Positions 51,093 to 60,658 of a stretch of DNA of 64,000 bases are shown one piece after another. Each line of letters starts with the position of its first letter. The first letter of the stretch is position 1. The notes under the pieces were generated by a model that had not been told where the DNA came from, did no database searches, and saw nothing but the letters and a program-made list of their open reading frames with translations. Made by a program: the position numbers and the translations under genes. This DNA comes from Bettongia penicillata ogilbyi. Its lineage: Eukaryota > Chordata > Mammalia > Diprotodontia > Potoroidae. The stretch covers positions 1,302,001 through 1,366,000 of the forward strand of contig JAJHZJ010000694.1 of assembly GCA_023548195.1 (NCBI GenBank), written 5' to 3'.

Positions 51093-54000
51093 GGGTTGGA
51101 ACCAAGATGGCATAGAAAGGCATGGATTCACCTGAGCTCTCCCCAAAACTGTGCCAAACAACTTTAAATAATATCTGAAAAATTCTGGAGTGGCAGAACC
51201 CACAAAAGGGCAGGGTGATACAATTTTCCAGCTCAAGACAATTTAGAAAGTCAGCTTTAGGAAAGGTCTGTTGCTATGGGATGACTGAAGCACAGTTCAG
51301 TGAAGACCACGGCCCAATAAACCAGCAAGCAGTTGGCCTTCAGGGCAAGTGAATCAGCGGAAGCAGTGGTGGTTTGCAGACCACTTTGCACACAGAGGGT
51401 AAGAGGGTCAGACACTGATCAGAAGGAGATTACAGGGGTCCCTTTTTTGGCAATGGGGGCAGGACTCTGTTACATTGCCAATAGTTGGATCTGGGTCACA
51501 GTCTGGACCTCAGGGTCCTCCCAAAGACAGACAAAGAGGAGTATTAGCACAGCAGCGCTTGTGGCTGCAGGGAATCTGGAACCCTGGTCATAGTTCCCAA
51601 GCAGAAAAGAAAGCTTGTGGTCACTTACAGGCTAGAGCACAGGCCAAGGGAGTAGTAAACATATTTCTCCCCAGATCACACCACCTTGGAAGAACTTTAC
51701 ACTTCCAGTTCCCCAGAATTATCTCTGAAAACAGCTGCATAAGAAACCTGAAGGTTGGGATACTGCTCCCTTGGGACAATGCTTTGGAAGCACAGTCCCA
51801 CTTGAACATAGGGTTAAAAGTCAAGAAACAGGCTGAGAAAATGACCAACAAGTAGAAAAAGATCCTGACAACAGAAAGCTACTATCAGGAAAGGGAAGAT
51901 CAAAACATAAATTCAGAAGAAGAAAACAAAGTCAAAACTGCTATATCTAAAGCCTCAAAGAAAAATATGAATTGAACTCAAGCCACAGAAGAACTCAGAA
52001 AAGGATTTTTAAAATCAAGTAAAAGAGAGACAGGAAAAACTGGGGAAAGTTAAATGAGAGTGAGGCAAGAAAATCATGAAAAGAGTCAATAGCTTGGTAA
52101 AGGAGGCACCAAAAAAAGCTTAAGAAAATAACACCTTAAAAAGAGAGAACAGACCAAATGGTAAAAGAGGAACAAAACTCCAATAGAAGAATGCCTTGAA
52201 AGGCAGAATTGGTCAAATGAAAAGAAGAGGTGCAAAAATACACTGAAGAAAAGAACTCCTTTAAAAAGTAGAATTGGCCAAATGGAAAAGGAGGTACAGA
52301 AGCTCACTGAAGAAAATAATTCCTTAAAAATTAGGAATGGGTAAGTGAAAGCTAATGACTGCATGAGACTTCAAGAAACAATCGAAGTCAAAAGAAAACA
52401 TGAAATATCTCATTGGAAAAACAATCGACCTGGAAAACAGATCCAGCAGAGACCATGTAAGAAGTACTGGATTACCTGAAAGTCATGATCAAAAAAAGAG
52501 CCTAGACATTATCTTTCAAGAAATTATCAAGGAAAACCACCATGATATTTCAGAGCCAGAAGGTAAAATGGAAATTGAAAGACTCCATCAATCACCTCCT
52601 GAAAAAAATCCTAAAATGAAAACTCCCAGAAATATATTACAGCTAAATTCCAAAACTCCCATTTCAAGAAGAAAATATTACAAGCAGCCAAAAAGAAACA
52701 ATTCAAGTATCCCAGAGCCACAGTCAAAATAATACAAGATTTATCAGTTTCTACATTAAAAGGTCAGAGGGCTTGGAATATTCTAATTCCAGAAGGTAGA
52801 GGAACTAGGATTACAACCAAAAATCACCTACCCAGCAAAACTAAGTATGATCCTTCAGGGAAAAAAAATGGATACTCAATGATGTAGAGGAATTTCAAGC
52901 ATTCCTGATGAGAAAAGCAGAGCTGAATAGAAAATATGACTTTCAAATAAAACACTCAAGAGAAGCATGAAAAGTTACTATTTACATTCTGACATGGGAA
53001 AATGATACTTGTAGCACCTAAAAACTTCCTCATTATTAGGTTAGATGAAGTATACATAGACAGAGGGCATAAGTGTGAGTTGAATATGATAGGATAATTA
53101 TCTAAAAAAAAATAAAAAGGGTGAGAAAGGAATGCACTGGGAGAATGCAAAAAGGAAAAATAGAATGGGGCAAATTAACTGACATAAGAGACACAAAAGA
53201 GCTTTTACAGTGGAGGAAAAGACAGGATTGTGTGATGGGAGAGTATGTAAGTCTTACTCTCATCAGAACTGGCTCAAAGAGGGAATAACATACATACTCG
53301 ATTGGGTATAGAAATCTATTTTACCATACAGGAAAGTAGAAGAAAGGGAAGCAGGGGGACGGGGAGAAGGACACAGATAAATGAGAGGGTGTATTGGAGG
53401 TGGGAAAAGTCAAGAGCAAAACACTTTTAAAAAAGAAGGCGTAGGATAAACAGGGAAAATACTATGAAGGGTAACGCATAGTAATCATAACTGAAAAAAA
53501 ATTTTACTGCAAGTTTTTCTGATAAAGACCTCATTTCTTAAATATGCAGAAAACTGACTCAAAACTATCATAATAAGAGCCATTTCTCAATTGATAAATG
53601 GTCAAAGGATATGAACAAGCAGTTTTCAGATGAAGTAATCAAAGGTAATTATAGTCATATGAAAATACACTCTAAATCACTATTGATTAGAGAAATGCAA
53701 ATTTAAACAACTGAGATACTACATCACACCTATCAGATTGGTTAACATGACAAAGCAGGAAAATGATAAATGTTGGAGAAGATGTGGGAAAATTGAGACA
53801 CTAGAGCAGTGCTAATAAAGTGGTATACTGATTCAGCCATTCTGTAGCTCAATCACTATTGATTAGAGAAATGCAAATTTAAACAACTGAGATACTACAT
53901 CACACCTATCAGATTGGTTAACATGACAAAGCAGGAAAATGATAAATGTTGGAGAAGATGTGGGAAAATTGAGACACTAGAGCAGTGCTAATAAAGTGGT

Positions 54001-54695
54001 ATACTGATTCAGCCATTCTGTAGCTCAATTTAGAACTATGTTCAAAGGTCTATAAAACCATGCACACCCTCTGACCAAACAATACCACTACTGTACTGCA
54101 AAGAGTTTTTTTTATAAAAAACAAGAAGAAAAAGGATATGTCCAAAAATATTTATCACAGTTCTTTCAGTGGTAGCAAAGAATTGGAAACTGAGGAGGTG
54201 TCCATCAATTAGGAAATGTATTAACAAGCTGTTGTATATGAATACAACATTGTGCTATAACAAATGATGAGCAGGATGATCTCAGAAAAAAACCTGGAAA
54301 GAATAACATGAACTCATGCAAAGTGAAATAAACAGAACCAGAAGAATATTATATACAGTAACAGCAATACTATATGATGATCAACTATGAACAACTTAGC
54401 TGTTCTCAGCAATACAATGATCCAAGACATTTCTGAAAGACTTATGATGAAAAATGCTATCCATCTCCAGAGAAAAAAGTGATGGAGTCTGACTGCAAAT
54501 TGAAGCATATTTCTTCTTTACTGTATTTTTCTTGGATTTTTTTTTTTGTCTGTGTTTTCTTTCATACCTTGACTATTTCCATATGGAAATGTTTTCCATA
54601 ACCACACTATCAGATTGCTTACTGTCTCAGGGAGGGGGTCAGGGAAAAGAGGGAGGGAGAGAATTTGGATCTCAAAATTTTTTAAAATGGATGTT
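51093..54695 (+). mobile_element. L1 lacking most of ORF2
   Basis: It begins 'gagggttggaaccaagatggcatag'. It has a 5' UTR (51093-51860), ORF1 with stops (about 51900-52960, including a 110-codon open stretch 52400-52732), and the spacer (52960-53490). Then, right at the expected ORF2 start ('gtaatcataactg' at ~53484), it jumps to the last part of ORF2 ('ctgataaagacctcatttc' at ~53519) and the 3' UTR. About 2.5-3 kb of ORF2 is absent. The 3' tail is split by the HAL1 at 54709 and resumes at 57501. A 176-bp tandem duplication lies inside. Confidence 0.8.
53675..54026. repeat. Perfect 176-bp tandem duplication in L1
   Basis: Unit 1 is 53675-53850 and unit 2 is 53851-54026. I compared them base by base and saw no difference, although the host L1 is highly diverged. 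The unit covers the ORF2 zinc-knuckle region ('aatgataaatgttggagaagatgtgggaaaattgag'). After unit 2 the sequence resumes with normal L1 ('aatttagaactatg'). Confidence 0.95.
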
Positions 54696-54708
54696 AAAAA
54701 TGATTTTT

Positions 54709-57487
54709 GGAGGGAGGAGCCAAGAAGGCGGAGTAGAAAGACGTATGCTAGCTCCGAACCCACAGCCCATAAATTTTCTGTAAAAAGAACTCCCCACAAA
54801 TTCGGGAGCAGTGCAAGCAACGCAGTGGAGGAGATTTCTGTTCCAGAGAGCCCTGAAAAACTGGCACTAAAGGTCCATCACGCACCGGACAGCGGAGCCC
54901 AGCCCTGCCCTGCCCTGGCCGCGCAACCCCTAGAGGAGGAGATTCGAGCAGGCTTCAGGGACGGAATCTCCAGCAGCCACGAAGGTCCCTCCACCCACAG
55001 GCGCTACAGGTCAGTGAGAGAGACATCTGGGCTGGCCAAGAGGGGAGCAGGGTGTCTCCGTGGCTCAGGCCCCCTTGGGAGGCAGTGGCAGAGGCGGCCC
55101 GGGACTCCCCAAGCAGGCAGGGGCTCGGGTCCATTACTGAAGATCTCCGCATAAACCCCCTGAGGGAACTGAGCCTGGGAGGTGGCCCTGCCCCCACCCA
55201 AGCACCAGACCGTAAGCTCACATTGAATAGCAGCCACACCCGCCTCGGAAAGTCCTGAGGCTGGGAAGCAGCATTTGAATCTCAGACTCCAAGCACTAGC
55301 TGGGTGGATTTAGAAGGGGATGGAGAGGAATCTCAGAAGTCAAGTAACTGGCTGGGAAAATGCCCAGAAAAAGGAAGCAAAATAAGACCATAGAGAGCTA
55401 CTTTCTTGGGGCAGAGATGTTCCCTCCTCCCTTCATTTCTGATGAGGAAGTACAATGCTTGCCATCAGGGAAAGACGTGGAGGTTGGGGACTCTGTATCC
55501 CAGACATCCGAGGTGGATGTCCGGTGGGCTCAGGCCATGGAAGACCTCAAAAAGGATTTTGAAAATCAAGTTAGACAGGTGGAGGAAAAACTGGGAAGAG
55601 AAATGAGAGAGATGCAAGAAAAGCATGAAAAACGGGTCAATACCTTGCTAAAGGAGACCCAAAAAAATGCTGAAGAAAATAACACCTTGAAAAATAGGCT
55701 CACTCAATTGGCAAAAGAGGTTCAAAAAGCCAATGAGGAGAAGAATGCTTTCAAAAGCAGAATGAGCCAAATGGAAAAAGAGGTTCAAAAGCTCACTGAA
55801 GAGAATAGTTCTCTCAAAATTAGAATGGAACAGATGGAGTCTAATGACTTTCTGAGAAACCAAGAAATCACAAAACAAAACCAAAAGAATGAAAAAATAG
55901 AAGAGAATGTGAAATATCTCATGGGAAAAACAACCGACCTGGAAAATAGATCCAGGAGAGACAATTTAAAAATTATGGGACTACCTGAAAGCCATGATCA
56001 AAAAAAGAGCCTAGACATCATCTTTCATGAAATTATCAAGGAAAACTGCCCCTGAGATTCTAGAACCAGAGGGCAAAATAAGTATTCAAGGAATCCATAG
56101 ATCACCGCCTGAAAGAGATCCAAAAAGAGAAACTCCTAGGAACATTGTGGCCAAATTCCAGAACTCCCAGGTCAAGGAGAAAATCTTACAAGCAGCTAAA
56201 AAGAAACAATTCCAGTATTGTGGAAATAAAATCAGGATAACACAAGATCTAGCAGCTTCTACATTAAGGGATTGAAGGGCGTGGAATAGGATATTCCAGA
56301 AGTCAAAGGAACTAGGACTCAAACCAAGAATCACCTACCCAGCAAAACTGAGTATAATACTTCAGGGGAAAATATGGTCTTTCAATGAAACAGAGGACTT
56401 TCAAGCATTCTGGATGAAAAGACCAGAGCTGAAAAGAAAATTTGACCTTCAAACACAAGAATGAGAAGAAGCATGAAAAAGCAAACAGCAAAGAGAAGTC
56501 ATAAGGGACTTACCAAAGGTGAACTGTTTACATTCCTACATGGAAAGACAATATTTGTAACTCTTAAAACTTTTCAGTATCTGGGTAGTTGGTGGGACCA
56601 CATACATACACACGTACACGCATGCGCGCACACACATACAGAGAACACAGAGTGAATTGAATAGGATGAGACCATATCTTAAAAGAAATTAAGGTAAAGG
56701 GTGAGAGAGAAATGTAGTGGAAGGAGAGAGGGAGAAATGGAATGGGGTAAATTATATCTCATTCAAGAGGCAAGCGCATGGAAAAAGAGGAGAGCTGAGA
56801 AAAAAACATGAAGTTTACTCTCATCACATTCGACTAAAGGAAGGAATAAAATGCACACTCATTTTGGTATGAAAACCTATCTTACAATACAGGAAAGTGG
56901 GGGAGAAGGAGAGAAGCAGGGTGGGGGGGATGATGGAAGGGAGGGCAATGGGAGGAGGGAGCAATTTGAAGTCAACACTCTTGTGGAGGGACAGGATCAA
57001 AAGACAGAATAGAAATAATGGGGGGCAGGATAGGATGGAGGGAAATACAGTTAGTCTTACACAACACGACTATTATCAAAGTCATTTGCAAAACTACACA
57101 GACAGGGCCTATATTGAATTGCCTGCCTTCCCAAAGGGAATGCGTGTGGAGGGAGGGATGGGGAGAAGTTGGAACTCAAAGTTTTAGGAACAACTTGAGT
57201 ATTGTTTTTGCTACTAGGAAATAAGAAATACAGTTAATGGGGAATAGAAAGTCATCTGGCCCTACAGGACAAAAGAGAAGATGAGGACAAGAGAAGGGAG
57301 GGCAGATTGGTGATAGGGAAAATTAGAATGCTCAGTGTATTGGGGTAGGGGATAAATGGGGAGAAAATTTGGAACCCAAAATTTTGTGAAAATGAATGTA
57401 AAAAGTTAAATAAATAAATTTATATTAAGATTGAGAAAAAAATAAAAATAAAAAATTTAAAAAAATAAATACTTAAAAAAAGAGAAA
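54709..57487 (+). mobile_element. Full-length young HAL1
   Basis: Structure: 5' end ggagggaggagccaagaagg, GC-rich 5' UTR (54709-55359), ORF1 (55360-56464), spacer with a CA-rich tract near 56600, HAL1-specific 3' UTR (about 57045-57415), and an A-rich tail. ORF2 is absent: where L1 has its ORF2 start, this element passes into 'ttagtcttacacaacacgac...cctgccttcccaaaggg'. It is flanked by aaaaatgattttt at 54696-54708 and 57488-57500, and inserted in the 3' UTR of the L1 at 51093. HAL1 must move using enzymes supplied by L1. Confidence 0.93.
55360..56464 (+). pseudogene. HAL1 ORF1p, nearly intact (two lesions)
   Basis: The start is ATG at 55360 (MPRKRKQNKTIESYFLGAEM). The N-terminal part is followed by a long coiled coil (about residues 65-165, heptads from QVRQVEEKLGREMREMQE to LTEENSSLKIRMEQM), which in L1 drives trimerisation. 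Next come an RRM-like domain (NRSRRDNLKIMGLPESHDQ) and a C-terminal nucleic-acid-binding domain (ETPRNIVAKFQNSQVKEKIL, KPRITYPAKLS). Lesions: one extra C in the CCCC run near 56048-56051 (frameshift after codon ~231), and a TGA at 56273-56275 where the 13426 copy has CGA, a CpG decay change. Confidence 0.93.
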
Positions 57488-57500
57488 AAAAATGATTTTT

Positions 57501-57545
57501 ACATGTAATTGGGGAAAAATAAAATGTAAAGTAGAAAGAAAAAAA
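57501..57545 (+). mobile_element. 3' tail of the L1 split by HAL1
   Basis: 'acatgtaattggggaaaaataaaatg' plus an A-rich tail completes the L1 that broke off at 54708. Confidence 0.75.
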
Positions 57546-57834
57546 AGAAATTATCTCTGTCTTCAAGTGGCCTAAAATTCAGCTGCATGACTAAAACAAT
57601 TAAATAAATGACTCCAAGAGTAGCTAAATATGAATGATACAAGAAAGGATCAAAGAAAGGATTCTAAGTTTGATGGGCACATAGGATTAATTCTATAGGT
57701 CGAGATTCCAGAGGTAAGCATTCTACACAGAAAAGCTTGGACATGGAAGGTTAAAATGCTAGGCAAAGAGTGAACTCTAATATGAATGCATGCCTCTCCA
57801 AGCTGCACTACTGACTCATCCCCCCAAACCGTTT

Positions 57835-58195
57835 AAACTAAAAGCCCACTCCACCTCACTTCTAATTCATATTAGAAGTATCCCCCATATCTCCAACCTC
57901 TCCTTCCAAATGGCTGGCTCTACGAAGAACCAGCACTTTAAGAAGGGAGCGTGGCTCAGTCAAGTTTTTACTCCTTCCTAGGCTGCACAGATAATTCATT
58001 CTATTTTCTTTACCATGCCATCCCTTAGCCCATTTTCCAAACCTCATCTCCCTTTTTATGTGTTATCTTTCCTCTCATTAGAATGCAAGCTTCTTGAAGG
58101 CAGGGAATATCTTTGGTTTTGCTTGCATTTGTGTTCCCAGTACATTGCACAGTATCTTGCATATAATAACCCCTTAATAAATGCTTGTTTACTTA
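57835..58195 (+). repeat. L2-type 3' end
   Basis: 'gaatgcaagcttcttgaaggcagggaatatctttgg...gtgttcccagtacattgcacagtatcttgcatataataaccccttaataaatgcttgttt' is the L2-like terminal wording. A second short 'aaacactttgagggcagggaccctga' piece lies at 58286-58315. Confidence 0.7.
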
Positions 58196-58509
58196 AAAAG
58201 AATGCACCGTTAAAATGAATGAATCATTAAATGAATTTTTAAAAGATCAATTTTTTAAAAATGAATTATTAAAAGCATTAAGTTGTAAACACTTTGAGGG
58301 CAGGGACCCTGACTCTGACCCCAGAGAAGGGCTGCAGATCCAGTATGGACTAAGAAGCAGACCTACGCCTAGGTACTGTCAAACTGTAGAAGCATAACAA
58401 AGCAAGAAGCAGTCTAGGCTGAAGCTATTTATTGAGCAAGGAATAGGAAAAGAAGAGCGCTGCAGGTGTGCGGTTCTGATACCAGAGGGGAGCATTCCAG
58501 ATTCAGCAG

Positions 58510-58981
58510 TCTGAACCCTGGTCTTAGAAAAGTTCTATCAAATTTCTTCAAAGATATAAATATGGTTTTGATATTTAAGTCAGGAAGAGTAGAAGGAGAG
58601 AAAGAAAACTACAGACTAGTATCTCTAATGAACATGGGCATAAAAGTTTTAAAGAAAATATTAGCTAAAAGTCTACAGTAATATGACACAAAGATTATGC
58701 ACTTTGACCAAGATAGATTTACTCCAGAAATGCAAGGTTGTTTTAATATTAGAAGAACTATCAATATAACAGATCATATTAATAAGAACAAGAAAACCAT
58801 ATTATATCAACAGATGCAAAAGAATCTTTTGACAAGATGCAATCCCCATTCCTATTTTAAAAAACAAATAAACCTAGAAATCAAAGGAATAAATGGACTT
58901 TTCCTTAATATGAAAGACAGTATTTATCCAAAACCTAGAGCCAATGTTTGATACAATAAAGATTAACTAAAGAATTTTCCA
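58510..58981 (+). mobile_element. Old L1 ORF2 reverse-transcriptase part
   Basis: The translated fragments resemble the RT fingers/palm: ENYRLVSLMNMGIKVLKKIL, then a FTPEMQGCFNIRRTINITDH-like stretch. It is broken by stops and interrupted by the mini-HAL1 at 58982. Confidence 0.85.
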
Positions 58982-59715
58982 GGGAAGAGCCAAGATGGTG
59001 GAGTAGAAAAACTCATATATGCTAGTGCCAAACCCACAGCCCAGAAATTGCTGTAAAAAGAACTCCCCACAAATTCTGGAGCAGAGCAAGCCACGCACCA
59101 ATGCACTGGAGGAGATTTCCGTTCCAGAGAGTCTTGGAAAGCCGTCCCCAGGGGTCCGTCGCGCACCAAACAGCAGAGCCCACGCCGGCCCAGCCCTGGC
59201 CAAGCGACCCCAGAGGAGCAGATCCAAGCAGGCTTCAGGGATGGAATCTCTGGTGGCCATGAAGGTCCCTCCACCCACAGGCGCTACAGGTCAGCGAGAG
59301 AGATTGCTGGGCTGGCCGAGAGGGGAGCGGGGTCAAAGTCATTTGCAAAAATACACAGATATGGCCTAAATTGAATTACCTGCCTTCCCAAAGGAAATAG
59401 GTGGGGAGGGGGGGATGGGGAGAATTTGGAACTCAAAGTTTCAGGAACAACTATTTAGTACTGCTACTAGGAAACAAGAAATACAGTTAATGGGGAATAG
59501 AAAGTCATCTGGCCCTACAGGACAAAAGAGAAGATGGGGACAAGAGAAGGGAGGGCAGATTGGTGATAGGGAAAATTAGAATGCTCGGTGTATTGGGGTG
59601 GAGGGAGGGGTAAATGGGGAGAAAATTTGGAACCCAAAATTTTGTGAAAATGAATGTAAAAAGTTAAATAAATAAATTTATATTAAAAAAAAGAAAAAGA
59701 AAAAAATGAAAAAAA
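58982..59715 (+). mobile_element. Internally deleted HAL1 (5' UTR joined to 3' UTR)
   Basis: The 5' UTR, from 'gggaagagccaagatggtggag' to 'ggccgagaggggagcgggg' (58982-59332), is fused to the HAL1 3' UTR from 'tcaaagtcatttgcaaaa' (59333) to the A-rich end. It lacks ORF1 and the spacer, about 2.02 kb relative to the copy at 54709 (55054-57076), with one shared base (t) at the join. It is flanked by aattttcca at 58973-58981 and 59716-59724. The similarity to the full HAL1 is high on both sides. The 116-codon frame 59019-59369 crosses the join and is accidental. Confidence 0.9.
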
Positions 59716-59724
59716 AATTTTCCA

Positions 59725-60640
59725 ACAAAATTAGGGGGAAAGCAAGAATGCCAAGTGACAAAGTATTAGAAATGTTATAGTAAGAAAAAGAAATTAAGGG
59801 AATAAGTATAGACACGGAGGAAAAAAATTATTACTTTTTGTGGATGATATAATGGTTTCCTAGAAAAACCTGGAGTCAACTAAAAAAATTAACTGAAATA
59901 ATAACAGCAAAGTTGCAAACTGTAAAATAGATACATTGTAAGTCATCAGCATTTCACTCCAATAACAATAAAATCCAACAGGAAAAGAGAGAAATTCCAC
60001 TTTTAAAACTACAGAATATATAAAATACTTGAGAGTCAACCTACCAAGACACTGCATGAATACGAACTGCATGAATACAAGTACGAAACACTTTTTACAG
60101 AATTAAAAACATATCTAAATAACGAGAAATATTAATCGTTCATGGGTAGGCTAACCCAATATAATAAAAATGACCAATACTATCTAAACTAACTTACTTA
60201 TTTCAGTGCCATACCAAATTACCAAAGGATTATTTGCTAGGAAAAAAATAATAGAATTCCTCAAGAGAAACAAAAAGTTAAGAACATCAATAGAAATGAT
60301 TTAAAAAGTGGGCAAAAGGTGCTTAGCAATACCAGACTGCAAACTATATTTACAAAACAGTAATCATCAAAATGATCTGGCACTAGAAATAGAGGTTGAT
60401 CAATAGTATAGATTAGGTATACAATGTACATACAGAAGAAAACAAACACAATGATCTAGTGTTTGATAAATCCAAAGACAACCTTTCACCCCCCCCACTC
60501 CACCGCCCCCCCTCCTCTCCCCGCCCCCCCCCTCCTGCCCCACCACTCCTGAAGTAGCAACTATTTGAAAAAACTCCTGGAATAATTGAAAAGCAACCTG
60601 ACAGAAACTAGGTACAAGCAATTCTGTTATTAACATTTGC
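59725..60640 (+). mobile_element. Old L1 ORF2, continuing after the mini-HAL1
   Basis: It resumes with RT sequence ('ttttgtggatgatataatggtttcc' encodes FVDDIMV, the altered FADD catalytic box, at about 59837). It continues as decayed ORF2 to 'ggaataattgaaaagcaacctgacagaaactaggta' (60570-60615). A C-run tract at 60489-60547 interrupts it. Many stops. Confidence 0.8.
60489..60547. repeat. C-run tract within L1
   Basis: Several C-runs of four to nine bases separated by short loops. The complementary strand has the corresponding G-runs, which meets the usual pattern for a G-quadruplex. It is not part of the L1 consensus as judged from the copies at 34000 and 61510. Confidence 0.9.
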
Positions 60641-60658
60641 TTTGAAAATGTAAATGTG

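Noticed and set aside
54615..55154. 179-codon frame over the HAL1 5' end
   Set aside because: It crosses the L1/HAL1 insertion boundary and the target duplication at 54696-54708, so it is accidental.
55360..56464. Host gene encoding a coiled-coil protein
   Set aside because: Identical architecture and near-identical sequence at 14094-15144 within bounded insertions; it is HAL1/L1 ORF1, not a host gene.
59019..59369. 116-codon frame across the mini-HAL1 join
   Set aside because: GC-rich 5' UTR reads open by chance; the corresponding 5' UTRs in other copies are non-coding.
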